Below are positions 48,628-57,573 of a stretch of DNA of 64,000 nt, piece by piece (position 1 is the stretch's first letter; each line of letters opens with the position of its first letter). The notes under the pieces were generated by a model. The model worked only from the letters and a program-made list of their open reading frames with translations, was not told where the DNA came from and ran no database searches. Position numbers and translations under genes: made by a program. This DNA comes from Sinosporangium siamense (lineage in GTDB: Bacteria > Actinomycetota > Actinomycetes > Streptosporangiales > Streptosporangiaceae), in contig NZ_BOOW01000028.1 of NCBI RefSeq assembly GCF_016863435.1, forward strand, positions 159,799-223,798. The letters are read 5' to 3'.

Positions 48628-49698
48628 TCATTTCCACTCGCCGGTCATCTCGACGTAGTTCTCACCGCGGACCTTCTTGCCCTTGTACTTGCCGGTGAAA
48701 GCCACCGTGGCCTCCAGGTAGCCGCTCCCGTCGGGAGTTTCGATCTCCTGGTCCGGATTCCCGGTGACCTGCACGTCGAGCTCGGAGTGCAGGGAGGGGA
48801 TGCGGATGCGCCAACGCGTGGGATAGGTCTGGCCGGTGGCCGGGCTGGTCCACCGCCGGGAGACGCCCGGCGCGAGCGGCTCCACGTCGACCACTTCGTA
48901 GGAGCCGTCGGGGCGGAGGACCGTCGCCCAGCTGTCCTTGGATTTGGTGCCGACGGTGTCCCAGAGGGCGACCTTGTCGCCGTTGGGCATGCTGAAGTTC
49001 ATCCACGTCCACCGTGTCAGCGACGGCGGCATCTCACCCCATTGCCTGTCCAGCCAGGAGGTGCCTGCGATCTTGTGTTTCTTGCCGTCGAGGACGAGTG
49101 TTCCGGACGTGCGCATCTCCGGGAGGGCGAACTGGTAGTTCGGCACGCCGTCGACCAGGTGGAAAACGCCGGTCGAGGCGTAGTTCATGGCGGGGCCGGT
49201 GGGCGCCAGCTGGACATCGAGAGAACCCCAGGGCGTCTCGACCTGCACCGACTGGCGGGCGGAGTCACCCGTCCAGCTGAACCCCGGCGCCTTGATGTCG
49301 AGCTTGCCCTGGCTCCACCGGTAGTCCTTCGGTTCGACCATCGCGGCGTAGTCCTTGTACCACCCGGTGGTCTTGTTGATCACCGAGAACGTCCAGCGGT
49401 AGGCGGCCTGGTCCCTGTTCGGGATGATGCGCGTGTGGACCTGAAGACCGAAATCCTGACCGTTGGCCTTCACCGAACTGGTGAAGTAAATCGAGTCGAA
49501 CCAGGTCGACTGGGGCCCGGGCACGTGCCGTCCCAGGTCGGCCGCAGGATCGACCACGCCAGGGATCCCCGAGGTGGCAGAGCGGGCGGCCGGTGTCCCG
49601 GACTGCGAAGCCGCCTGGGCCGAAGAGGCGGCGAACGTGCAGAGCGCCAAAGCCATGACCAGGACTACGGTTCGGCCCTTGGCCGGGATTGCGGGCAT
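48628..49698 (-). CDS. Secreted lipocalin-like (AttH/CrtC-type) protein
   Basis: A 356-residue exported protein. Residues 1-32 are a signal peptide (TVVLVMALALCTFAASSAQA, A). The mature part has tandem lipocalin-like beta domains with STWFDSIYFTSSVKANGQDF, YRWTFSVINKTTGWYKDYAA, GTSWLDRQWGEMPPSLTRWT and WMNFSMPNGDKVALWD, as in AttH/CrtC hydratase-like proteins. The SWLDRQWG segment is the family hallmark. The substrate is unknown, possibly a lipid or isoprenoid. ATG 49698 follows AAGGAGAA. MarR-type sites lie upstream. Confidence 0.8.
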   Translation of the reverse strand: MPAIPAKGRTVVLVMALALCTFAASSAQAASQSGTPAARSATSGIPGVVDPAADLGRHVPGPQSTWFDSIYFTSSVKANGQDFGLQVHTRIIPNRDQAAYRWTFSVINKTTGWYKDYAAMVEPKDYRWSQGKLDIKAPGFSWTGDSARQSVQVETPWGSLDVQLAPTGPAMNYASTGVFHLVDGVPNYQFALPEMRTSGTLVLDGKKHKIAGTSWLDRQWGEMPPSLTRWTWMNFSMPNGDKVALWDTVGTKSKDSWATVLRPDGSYEVVDVEPLAPGVSRRWTSPATGQTYPTRWRIRIPSLHSELDVQVTGNPDQEIETPDGSGYLEATVAFTGKYKGKKVRGENYVEMTGEWK

Positions 49699-49809
49699 GC
49701 GGATTTCTCCTTGCGTCAGGGGTGAACGAGACCGTCGCTCAGTTACCGGAGCCGACCGGCAAAGCCGCAGATGATCACCATTGCTGCGGAGTCGCTCCTG
49801 GCAGGCGCA

Positions 49810-49853
49810 TTGGTTTGCAGTACCAACAACTGGATAATGGTTGGTAATGCAAA
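49810..49853. promoter_or_regulatory. Two MarR-type operators before the lipocalin-like gene
   Basis: TTTGCAGTACCAA (49814-49826) and, inverted, TTTGCATTACCAA (49853-49841) differ at one base and resemble the marR operator TTTGTAATACAAA. They are placed symmetrically around the likely promoter. Confidence 0.65.
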
Positions 49854-50174
49854 CAATGTCAAGTGCGGCGCCGCGTGTCGAGCTCGCTGCAATCACGTGG
49901 TGATCAAGCGGCCAGGAGGGCGATGCCGCATAGGCAGCCACGGTCAGGGCGTTCGGGGCGGCTTCCGACTTGTACGGCACGACACGTGCAGCCGCTGAAC
50001 GGCTCGCCGGGGGGCTTGGGGTTCGCCGGCCGCCGAGGGCGCTGAGTCAGCGGACCCGATCGTCGCACGTCTCATCCGTTGGATTTTCGGCGATTGCCAT
50101 TGGACCGCGATGGCCAGACCTTAGGCGAAGAGGTACACGCCGACCGTCGCGCCGTTCATGCCCGTGACGTCCTG
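49854..50174. other. Stretch without a recognisable gene
   Basis: Nothing supported in these 320 bases. Confidence 0.4.
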
Positions 50175-50381
50175 TCAGAACGGCACGATGTAGGTCAGTG
50201 CCGCGTGCAGCGACGTGAACACCACCAGATCCAGGCCCAGTACGGCGAGCACTCGCGGGGCGAAGGCGTACTTGGCCTGGCCGGCGGAGCCGCCGCCAGG
50301 CCAAGCCGGCTCGGTGATCGGACGACGCCCGCCGTCCGCTGCTATGGGAGCGTCGTGGTCACTGTGGGTCGTGTGCCCCAC
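50175..50381 (-). CDS. Small membrane protein, uncertain
   Basis: A possible 68-residue ORF with one hydrophobic helix (RVLAVLGLDLVVFTSLHAAL) at the C-terminus. Its start overlaps the end of the DUF899-like frame by 23 nt. It may be a real small protein or the tail of a lost gene. Confidence 0.3.
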   Translation of the reverse strand: MGHTTHSDHDAPIAADGGRRPITEPAWPGGGSAGQAKYAFAPRVLAVLGLDLVVFTSLHAALTYIVPF

Positions 50382-50903
50382 CGATGACGGCGGGATCGTA
50401 TTCGTCGTGGCGGCGCAGCCAGCTCATGGAAGGGCCGTCGCCGCGACCGGGCGGTTGTTCCCAGTCCTCCTGACGGCCACGGGCGGTGAGGTCGAGCCAG
50501 TTGTAGGTGCCGTTGAGCAGATCGATGCCGCGTCCATAGCAGGAATAGGTGTGGAGACGCGATCGCCGCGGCGCAGGGAAGGCACTCACGCCCATCTCCT
50601 CGCCGGTGTACCCCTCCCAGCCCGGGTTTTCTCGCACCAGCTGGGCGTAGTTCTTGTAGTTCCATTCGACCGGCGTGATCGACGCGTCGAAGCTGACGTG
50701 AAAGTCGTAGTTGAAGTTGCTGCCGAGCGATGAGTACCACGGCACCGCCCAGCCCATTCGCCGCTTGTAGCGCTCGAGCTTGTCCAGCGGCGCTCGCGAG
50801 ACGGCGGCCAATGAAGTGTCGCGGGCGTGCAGGTGGTTGAGGTGGCCCACGTTGTCGATCCAGAACGAGCAGGCCGGGCAGGCTTCGTCGGCATCGGTCC
50901 CGA
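50359..50903 (-). pseudogene. DUF899-family (thioredoxin-like) protein, N-terminally truncated
   Basis: Encodes ACPACSFWIDNVGHLNHLHA, RDTSLAAVSRAPLDKLERYK, RRMGWAVPWYSSLGSNFNYD and HTYSCYGRGIDLLNGTYNWL, the C-terminal two thirds of DUF899 proteins, including their CPACS motif. The first 60-70 residues are missing and the sequence meets an HxlR fragment head to head at about 50900. The open frame from ATG 50850 could give a shortened product. Confidence 0.7.
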
Positions 50904-51279
50904 GCGGATCTCATCCAACATCCTCGCCGACCGGCTCGCCGTGCTTGTCGAGCACGGGCTGCTCACCAAGGCCGAGGATCCCTCGCACAAGCAGAAGGTC
51001 ATCTACAGCCTGACCGAGCCGGCGATCCAGCTGGTGCCCGTCTTCGCCCAGCTCGGCGCCTGGGGAACCCGACACCTCCCGGTGGCCGAGGAATACGCCG
51101 CCCGCGGCGAGGTGATCGCCGGCGGCGGTCCGCCGGCCTTGGCGGCGTTCATGGACGAACTCCGTGAAATCCACCTCGGACCTGAGGCCCGCCGGCAACC
51201 AGCACCGGGCGGCCCCACCATCGCGGCGCAAATGGATGCCGCCTACGCAGCCGCACTCGACCACGCAGCCGGCACCTAA
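50896..51279 (+). pseudogene. HxlR-family regulator, N-terminally truncated
   Basis: Encodes RISSNILADRLAVLVEHGLL, TKAEDPSHKQKVIYSLTEPA and LVPVFAQLGAWGTRHLPVAE, the recognition helix, wing and C-terminal helix of HxlR proteins. The first 30-40 residues, including the conserved N-terminal Cys, are absent. HxlR genes are commonly divergent from DUF899 genes; the shared promoter and both 5' ends have been lost. Confidence 0.7.
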
Positions 51280-51791
51280 CCGAGTCGACCAGCACATCGG
51301 GGCATACCGAAGCCTGAGCCCGTCGATCGAGCGGCTGCTCCTCAACGCCGTTGCCGGCGCGCCGAGTCCGGTCTGACACAACCCGCCCGCACCTTCCCGT
51401 GACGGCGCTTCCAGCGCCACACGATCCAGGCGGAAGAAGGGAGCGGATGGCCCCGTCAGGGGTGTCGGGCTGTGCCGTACATTCGGGTGGGTGTGGCGGG
51501 AGTGGCCGATGGTGGGCCCGTGACCTGTCGGTTCGCGGGTGTACGACTCGACGACGTTGACCATCTTTGGTAAATTGGCTTTGCCGCTTGCATGGTAAGC
51601 CGGAAAATCGGCAGCCGCGCTTCCCCGTCTGTCGGCGGCGCCATACAAGTTCGTCACGGACCGGAAGTCCGCTCGGAACGAGGGGGGCTCGTGGACGTGG
51701 AGTTCTCGCCGGGCCACACTGCGTGCGGAGTGCCGTCGGCGGCGGCGGCCGGGGGAGGGCGCGCGGCGTCCGCGGGCGGGAGGGCCTCCAG
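51280..51791. other. Stretch without a recognisable gene
   Basis: No supported coding sequence in these 510 bases. The last 200 bp should hold the gntR promoter; a TTGACC box near 51560 is noted. Confidence 0.4.
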
Positions 51792-52571
51792 ATGAAGAGC
51801 GGCACCACGGGACGTGGCCGCCCCGGTCCCGTCGACCTCGGTCCGGTCCGCCCGGTGACGGTGAGCAGGTTGTCGGAGCTGGTGGCCGAGCAGATCCGCG
51901 ACTTCATCGTGAGCGAGGACCTCGCCGAGAACATCAGGCTTCCCTCCGAGCGCGATCTCGCCGCCCGTTTTGGTGCAAGCCGTCCCACTGTGAGCCAGGC
52001 GTTGCGCACCCTGTCGCTCATGGGGCTGGTCGAGATCCGTCCGGGTTCGGGGGCCTATGTCGTGCACCGTCCCGACCGCATCATCACCGCCTCGGTCAGC
52101 CTCATGCTGGACCTCGACCGGGAGTCGGTCGCGGATCTGGCCGAGCTGCGGCTGTGGCTGGAGTCGATCGGTGTCCAGGAGGCCATACGGCGTGAGCCCG
52201 CCGGCGGCCTCGACGAGGTCCGGGTGGCGTTCAACCGGCTGAAGGAGAGTGTGGGGAGCAGCACGTCGGCGTGGATAGCGGCCGACACCGTCTTCCACGC
52301 CGCGGTGGTGAGACGCTCGGGCAATCCCTTCCTCACCTCGATCTACGAGAGCGTGCATCTGGCGGTGATCCGCTACGAGCACGACCCGTGGATTCAGACC
52401 GAGCGTGTCCCCGCCTGGCTCAAGCCCAACGTGGCGGGCAAGCTGATCGCCATTCACGAGCCGATCATGAACGCGCTTGAGGAGGGGGACGAGGAGGCGG
52501 CGCTGGCCGCGGTGCGCCACCACCACGAGGTGATGATGGAGCACGTGAAGCGGCGCCACAGCCCGCGCTGA
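51792..52571 (+). CDS. FadR-type GntR transcriptional regulator
   Basis: A 259-residue regulator. The GntR winged helix is at about 25-90 (SRLSELVAEQIRDFIVSEDL, LPSERDLAARFGASRPTVSQ, ALRTLSLMGLVEIRPGSGAY), and the all-helical FCD ligand domain follows (ELRLWLESIGVQEAIRREP, FHAAVVRRSGNPFLTSIYES, HEPIMNALEEGDEEAALAAV). The metal-binding His residues of FCD domains appear in FHAAVVR, IHEPIM and VRHHHEV. ATG 51792. No obvious catabolic operon adjoins. Confidence 0.9.
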   Translation: MKSGTTGRGRPGPVDLGPVRPVTVSRLSELVAEQIRDFIVSEDLAENIRLPSERDLAARFGASRPTVSQALRTLSLMGLVEIRPGSGAYVVHRPDRIITASVSLMLDLDRESVADLAELRLWLESIGVQEAIRREPAGGLDEVRVAFNRLKESVGSSTSAWIAADTVFHAAVVRRSGNPFLTSIYESVHLAVIRYEHDPWIQTERVPAWLKPNVAGKLIAIHEPIMNALEEGDEEAALAAVRHHHEVMMEHVKRRHSPR

Positions 52572-52833
52572 CCCCCCTCGGGACCACGAGGGCGGCAGAT
52601 GCCCGTCGCGGTGAACATGTAGCGGTGGAACAGGCTCGACTTCACGGGCAGGCCGCAGCCCCATCCCATCGACGAAGCGCTTGAGGATCTGTACGGCATG
52701 GCGATGTACGGCTGAGCGTGCCGGAGAAAGTCGCCTTCACCAAGCCCACAGGCATGCCGAGACGAGGTGGCAGTAGGTCGGCCGGGGGCACATGACTGAG
52801 CAGGTAAGTTCTGCGCGGACTCGGTTGGTCCAG

Positions 52834-52873
52834 GGGCCGGGTGGCGGGGATCCGGGGCTCCGCCACCCGGCCC
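52834..52873 (+). terminator. Strong hairpin upstream of lgt
   Basis: A 14-bp GC stem (GGGCCGGGTGGCGG and its complement) with a 12-nt loop, 26 bp before the lgt start. It could end the preceding transcript or shape the lgt leader. The 260 bp before it hold only gene debris. Confidence 0.5.
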
Positions 52874-52898
52874 TGCGGCCTTTCGGCAGATTGTTTAT

Positions 52899-53903
52899 GT
52901 GTCGGCCGACGACCTGGCGGTAGTGTTCACTCCCGTGACACTTGCCAGCATTCCGAGCCCCGAAACCGCGGTCTGGTATTTGAACCTCGGGTTCGTCGAG
53001 ATTCCGCTCCGGGCTTATACGCTGTGCATGATTGCCGGCATCGTTGTCGCCGGCATTGTCACGGACAGGCGGATGCGCAGCCGCGGCGCGCCTGCGCAGG
53101 CCGCTCTCGATATCGCCGTGTGGGCGGTGCCATTCGGCATCGCGGGCGCCCGCCTTTATCACGTCGTCTCCACTCCGGATAAATACTGGGGCGCCGGCGG
53201 TGAGGGCATTGTGGGCGCCCTCAAGGTCTGGGAAGGCGGCTTGAGCATCTGGGGTGCCGTTCTCGGCGGTGCGCTGGGCGCCTGGATCGCCTGCAGGAAA
53301 ATGCAGTTGAGCTACTCGCTCCTCGCCGCCTCCATCGCCGTGGGTCTTCCGCTCGGCCAGGTGGTCGCCCGCCTGGGCAACTGGTTCAACAACGAGCTCT
53401 ACGGTGGCAGGACCGACCTGCCGTGGGGCCTTGAAGTGCACGTGATGTCCGGCGGCAGTGCGGCGGTCGGCCCCGGCGGCAGGCCCGTTCTGCTGGAGGG
53501 GCTTTATCACCCCACATTCCTCTACGAGATGGTGTGGAACCTCGGTGTGGCCGGTTTGGTCTACTGGCTCGACCGCAAATACAAGTTCGGCAAAGGCCGC
53601 GCCTTCGCGCTTTATGTGATGGCTTACACCGCGGGCCGCGCCTGGATCGAGACCATACGCACGGACGAGGCCTTGGTCTTCTTCGGCCAGCGGCTCAACG
53701 TCTGGGTCGCGATTCTGATTTTCCTGTGCGCCCTGGCCTATTTTGTGCTGCGCAAGGGAGTGCAGGAGTTCCTCATCCCGAACCCCGACGGCAAGGGATT
53801 CCTGACCGTCACCGAGAAAGAGTTCCTCGCGTACAAAGCGGATGAGCACCCGGCCAAGGCCGACGACGCCGCCCCTGCGGACGGACTAGGTCAGAGCCGC
53901 TGA
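52899..53903 (+). CDS. lgt: Phosphatidylglycerol:prolipoprotein diacylglyceryl transferase
   Basis: A 334-residue inner-membrane enzyme with seven helices that attaches diacylglycerol to the lipobox Cys of prelipoproteins. The signature is VVARLGNWFNNELYGGRTDL, with the conserved Arg/Asn/Gly; IPLRAYTLCMIAGIVVAGIV and GARLYHVVSTPDKYW mark the N-terminal half, and HPTFLYEMVWN the substrate pocket. GTG 52899 or GTG 52935 may start it. The C-terminus carries an actinobacterial-type polar tail. Core gene. Confidence 0.95.
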   Translation: MSADDLAVVFTPVTLASIPSPETAVWYLNLGFVEIPLRAYTLCMIAGIVVAGIVTDRRMRSRGAPAQAALDIAVWAVPFGIAGARLYHVVSTPDKYWGAGGEGIVGALKVWEGGLSIWGAVLGGALGAWIACRKMQLSYSLLAASIAVGLPLGQVVARLGNWFNNELYGGRTDLPWGLEVHVMSGGSAAVGPGGRPVLLEGLYHPTFLYEMVWNLGVAGLVYWLDRKYKFGKGRAFALYVMAYTAGRAWIETIRTDEALVFFGQRLNVWVAILIFLCALAYFVLRKGVQEFLIPNPDGKGFLTVTEKEFLAYKADEHPAKADDAAPADGLGQSR

Positions 53904-54634
53904 ATGCCGGCAGGCCACACGCGGAGGCCGTCGTGTCCGCGTAGCGGGACAGTGAGCACAGCCGGCAGATAACGCCTGGTTGTGCGCACCTCGGACCAAG
54001 CGCGCGATAGGCATGTGCCGGACCACGATCGACTGCCCGGCTCATGCCGTACGGCACGAGCCCCGCAGGCCACCCCCAGGAACGTCAGGTAGATCACGTT
54101 CAGTACTGCGTCGAGCGCGGCCGGCGGTTCGGCCGGTGCCGGCATGCGGAACGGGATCCCGGCCGCCGCGATCCGCTTCTTGGCCCGCGTGATCCGGGCC
54201 GCCATGGCCGGCTCCGAGACCAGGAACGTGCTCGCGATGTCGGGCGTCGCTACGCCGCTGACCAGCCGCAACGTGAGCGCGACCCGCCCCTCGGGGGTCA
54301 GCGCGGGATGGCAGCACAGGAACACCAGCCGCAGCCGGTCGTCGTATGCCACCGGCCCCGCTTCCTCGGGCTCCACTAGCAGGTGCAGCTTCGAGCGCAG
54401 GGTGTCGGCGCGCCGCAAGGCCCGCAGCGCGTTGCGGCGGGCCGCGACGGTCAGCCAGGCACCCGGCCGTTCCGGCACGCCGCCGCGCTCCCAGTCGTCC
54501 AGCGCCGCGATGTAGGCGTCCTGGACACACTCCTCGGCCAGGTCGAGATCACGGGTGATCCGTACGGTCGCGGCGATGAGCGCGGCCCACTCGCGGCGAT
54601 GCGCCCAGGCCACCGCCTCCTCGGCCGGGGTCAC
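53891..54634 (-). pseudogene. ECF42-type sigma factor, C-terminally truncated
   Basis: Begins MTPAEEAVAWAHRREWAALI with region 2 (ATVRITRDLDLAEECVQDAY) and region 4 (LTLRLVSGVATPDIASTFLV, SEPAMAARITRAKKRIAAAG), then LDAVLNVIYLTF. ECF42 factors continue for about 200 residues in a TPR-like domain needed for activity. Here native sequence ends at about 54085, followed by unrelated codons. It is coupled by GTGA to a DGPF/YCII gene, the normal ECF42 partner. Confidence 0.75.
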
Positions 54635-54960
54635 TGCAGCGGCCGCACCTCGACGGCGCCGTCCATGATCGGCAGCAGCCTGCCGACGGCCACCGCCTGG
54701 TCGAGGTCCTTGGCCTCCACCACGAAGAAGCCGGCGATGACCTCCTTGGTCTCCAGGAACGGGCCGTCGGTCACCAGGCCGCCCTTGCGGATCGTGCGCG
54801 CGGTCGGGCTGGGCTGCGTGGCGTGCTCGTGGAGCACCTTCACCCCCATCACGGCGATCTCGTCACCGGCGGCGATGTTGGCCTCCATGACCTCGGGCGG
54901 GATGTCGGCCACGCCACCTGGGGTTTCCTTCTCGTAGATCAGGATCGCGTATTAGGGCAT
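54631..54960 (-). pseudogene. DGPF/YCII-related protein with a stop at codon 3
   Basis: GGAGGGTGACC and ATG (54958-54960) are followed by MP, then TAA (54952-54954), then YAILIYEKETPGGVADIPPE, EIAVMGVKVLHEHATQPSPT, VTDGPFLETKEVIAGFFVVE. The family begins MPKYAILIYE, so codon 3 appears to have mutated to a stop. Translation could restart at the GTG at 54912, without the first strand. It is the normal partner of the adjacent, also damaged, ECF42 sigma gene. Confidence 0.75.
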
Positions 54961-55087
54961 GGTCACCCTCCTAATCAGGTGTGTGCGCACCTCCCGAGCT
55001 GCCTTCGAGAAAGGTTACCGATCCCCGCACGACGCCGCCCGCCGCCCGCCGTACCCGTGTCCGGGTCAGGGGCGGCGGCCGACGCGA

Positions 55088-55549
55088 TCAGCGGGGTTCG
55101 AGGCCGCGGAGGACCTCGTCGATGCGGCGCAGGACCGTGGAGCGCCAGCCGCTGCCCATGAAGTCGCGGGCGCGCTGCTGGAGCGGGTTGTCGGGGTCGA
55201 AGCCCGCGTGGGTGAGGAAGATCCGGGTGCCGCGGCCCTCGGGCGCCAGAGTCCAGGTGATGGTCCAGTCGGCGTTGCCGGGGCTGCCGGGATCGGCGTC
55301 GCGCCAGCCGACGCGCAGCATGCGCTCGGGCTCGAAGGCCAGCACCTCGGCCTGGATGGTGCCGGAGAAGCCCGTGGCGGGGATGGCTTTGGCCTGCATG
55401 GTGTAGCGGTGGCCGACCTGCAGGCGGAAGTCGCCGGGCATCAGCCACCGGGCGATCAGGTCTGGCTCGGTCAGCGCCCGCCACACCTTCGCCGGTGGAT
55501 GGGCCAGGAACTGGTCGACCCGGACGGTCGTCAGATCGTCTTCACTCAC
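55088..55549 (-). CDS. SRPBCC (AHSA1-type) protein
   Basis: A 153-residue START-like protein: VDQFLAHPPAKVWRALTEPD, LIARWLMPGDFRLQVGHRYT, RMLRVGWRDADPGSPGNADW, TITWTLAPEGRGTRIFLTHA and SGWRSTVLRRIDEVLRG. It has the Aha1-domain pattern of SRPBCC proteins that accompany small ArsR regulators. Start GTG 55549 overlaps the arsR stop, so the two are co-translated. The ligand is unknown. Confidence 0.88.
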   Translation of the reverse strand: MSEDDLTTVRVDQFLAHPPAKVWRALTEPDLIARWLMPGDFRLQVGHRYTMQAKAIPATGFSGTIQAEVLAFEPERMLRVGWRDADPGSPGNADWTITWTLAPEGRGTRIFLTHAGFDPDNPLQQRARDFMGSGWRSTVLRRIDEVLRGLEPR

Positions 55550-55890
55550 GGCTCATCGTCGTCCATCGAGTCGAGGACGTCGCGCAGGCCGCCGAGCCGC
55601 TCACGCCAGAACCGCTCGAACGGGTTCAACCATTCCTGCACCTCGTACAAGGGGGCACCCTCTAGGCGATAAAGCCGCTGCCGGCCCGCCCGGGTCTCGC
55701 TGACCAGCCCGGCTTCCCGCAGCACCCGCAGGTGTTCGGAGAAGCTCGGGCGTGCCATGGCGAAGTGGGAGGCGAGTTCGGCGACCGGCTGCGGGCCCTC
55801 GTCGCGCAGCATTCGCAGCACCTCCCGGCGCACCGGGCTGGCCAGGGCGGCGAACACCCGCTCCTCGGTGCTCCGCTCGATGGTGGACAT
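55546..55890 (-). CDS. ArsR-family regulator (SRPBCC-linked)
   Basis: A 114-residue winged-helix protein: RVFAALASPVRREVLRMLRD, VAELASHFAMARPSFSEHLR and VLREAGLVSETRAGRQRLYR. There is no metal-binding Cys motif; this is the type paired with SRPBCC proteins. It is the second gene of a VOC-arsR-SRPBCC unit; the near-palindrome at 56286-56299 before the VOC gene is its likely operator. Confidence 0.9.
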   Translation of the reverse strand: MSTIERSTEERVFAALASPVRREVLRMLRDEGPQPVAELASHFAMARPSFSEHLRVLREAGLVSETRAGRQRLYRLEGAPLYEVQEWLNPFERFWRERLGGLRDVLDSMDDDEP

Positions 55891-55895
55891 CGGGG

Positions 55896-56270
55896 TCAAA
55901 AGCCCGAGGGGGCGGGCTCGGAGAGCACGAAGCTGTTGCCGTCGGGGTCGGTGAGGGTGGCCTGGCGTCCCCAGGGCAGGTCCGTCGGCCCCTGTACGGC
56001 GGCGCCCGCCTCCAGCAGCGCGGCGCAGTCGGCGTCCAGGTCGGACGTCTCCAGGACGATGCCGGTCGCACTGCCGGGGGTGAAGCCCTGCTCGGCGGTG
56101 GCCAGCGTGAACCCGGTCTGGGCGCCCTTCGGGGCGACCTGGAGCCACCTCACCGGCCCCATCTGCCGGTCGACGATCACGTCGAAGCCGAGTGCGGCGA
56201 CGTAGAAGTCCTTTGCCCGATCCTGGTCGGAAACGGGCAGTGTGACGATCTTGGCGTGCGTGATGTTCAT
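55896..56270 (-). CDS. VOC-family (glyoxalase-like) protein
   Basis: A 124-residue vicinal-oxygen-chelate protein with two beta-alpha-beta-beta-beta modules: ITHAKIVTLPVSDQDRAKDF, YVAALGFDVIVDRQMGPVRW and GPTDLPWGRQATLTDPDGNS. Such proteins include glyoxalases, dioxygenases and resistance proteins; the metal ligands and substrate are not certain. It lies 5 bp upstream of arsR on the same strand. Start ATG 56270 is preferred to ATG 56279. Confidence 0.87.
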   Translation of the reverse strand: MNITHAKIVTLPVSDQDRAKDFYVAALGFDVIVDRQMGPVRWLQVAPKGAQTGFTLATAEQGFTPGSATGIVLETSDLDADCAALLEAGAAVQGPTDLPWGRQATLTDPDGNSFVLSEPAPSGF

Positions 56271-56285
56271 GCTCAGCACTATATA

Positions 56286-56299
56286 TAGGTTTTTTCCTA
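56286..56299. promoter_or_regulatory. ArsR operator before the VOC-arsR-SRPBCC unit
   Basis: TAGG and CCTA flank TTTTTT within ATATATAGG and TTCCTACC, an AT-rich near-palindrome 15 bp before the VOC start. Sites with TAGG/CCTA arms are common for ArsR proteins of this class. Confidence 0.5.
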
Positions 56300-56403
56300 C
56301 CTGTCATCTCGATCCTTGCCGCCGGAGTGCGAGGGCTCTGCCGTACATGCGACTGTTACTATGCGTTATGGGATAAATGCATTGCGTAACATCGGGGGCT
56401 CTT

Positions 56404-57540
56404 GTGAAGATCGCATGTGTCGGCGGTGGACCCGCCAACCTCTACTTCTCCATCCTCATGAAACGGGTGAATCCCTCCCATGACATCACCGTCTATGAGC
56501 GGAATCCGGAGGGATCGACCTACGGCTGGGGGGTGACCTACTGGCGGGAGCTGCTCGACAACCTGCACAGTGCCGACCCCGACTCCGCCACCGCCATCGA
56601 GAACAACTCGGTTCACTGGGATCGCTGGGTCGCCCGCGTGCGTGACGGCGCCCCGGTGGAGGCGAGGCACTGGGACGGGGGCTACGGCATCGGGCGGCGC
56701 GAGCTGCTCGGCGTTCTCACCGAGCGGGCGCGGGGGCTCGGTGTACGGGTGGAGTTCGAGCGCGAGGTCACGCGCGAGGAGCAGGTGGGCGAGGTCGATC
56801 TCGTGCTCGTCGGCGACGGCGCGGGCAGCGCGCTGCGGGATCGCCATGCCGACCACTTCGGGACCGAGGTCGAGGCCGGGCGGAACACCTATATCTGGCT
56901 GGGCACGACCAAGGGCTTCGACGCGTTCACCTTCGCCTTCACCGAGACGCCGCACGGGTGGGTCTGGTGCTACGGCTACGCATACGGCAACGATCACAGC
57001 ACCTGTGTGGTCGAGTGCGCGCCCGAGACCTGGCAGGGGCTCGGCCTCCAGCAGGCCAACGAGGCCGATTCGCTGACCATGCTGGAGAAGCTGTTCGCCG
57101 AGATGCTGGACGGCCACCCGCTGATCGCCCAGGGCCCCGTGCACTGGCGGAATTTCCGCACTCTGACCAACCGCACATGGCACCGGGACAATCTCGTGCT
57201 ACTCGGCGACGCCGCGCACACCACGCACTATTCCGTCGGCGCCGGCACCGCCCTCGCCTTCGGCGACGCCGCCGTGCTGGTCAAGGCGCTGCACGGCGAC
57301 ACCTCACTCCAGCAGGCGCTCGCCCGCTATGAGCAGAGACGCAAGGCCGCGATCACGCCCGCGCAGCGTGCGGCCCGCTATAGCGCGCAGTGGTATGAGA
57401 ACCTCTCGCGCTACGTCAAGCTGCCGCCCGCCCAGATGATCGCCCTCCTCGGCGACCGTCACTCCCGAGTGCTGCCACACGTCCCGCCGCGGCTCTATTA
57501 CCACCTCAGCCGGCTGCGCGGCACCAGGCGCACCTCATAG
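56404..57540 (+). CDS. FAD-dependent aryl-CoA hydroxylase-like monooxygenase
   Basis: A 378-residue flavoprotein hydroxylase. The FAD-binding start is KIACVGGGPANLYFSILMKR, then VYERNPEGSTYGWGVTYW, and the second FAD motif is NLVLLGDAAHTTHYSVGAGT then ALAFGDA. The GSTYGWGV segment is typical of salicylyl-CoA 5-hydroxylase and the monooxygenase part of 2-aminobenzoyl-CoA monooxygenase/reductase. No OYE-like reductase domain follows, so it resembles the stand-alone hydroxylase. GTG 56404 is preferred to ATG 56377. The divergently placed operon and convergent lysR give no CoA ligase nearby. Confidence 0.82.
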   Translation: MKIACVGGGPANLYFSILMKRVNPSHDITVYERNPEGSTYGWGVTYWRELLDNLHSADPDSATAIENNSVHWDRWVARVRDGAPVEARHWDGGYGIGRRELLGVLTERARGLGVRVEFEREVTREEQVGEVDLVLVGDGAGSALRDRHADHFGTEVEAGRNTYIWLGTTKGFDAFTFAFTETPHGWVWCYGYAYGNDHSTCVVECAPETWQGLGLQQANEADSLTMLEKLFAEMLDGHPLIAQGPVHWRNFRTLTNRTWHRDNLVLLGDAAHTTHYSVGAGTALAFGDAAVLVKALHGDTSLQQALARYEQRRKAAITPAQRAARYSAQWYENLSRYVKLPPAQMIALLGDRHSRVLPHVPPRLYYHLSRLRGTRRTS

Positions 57541-57573
57541 AGGTCCCCGTGAGAACTGCGCGGCGCGAGCTCC

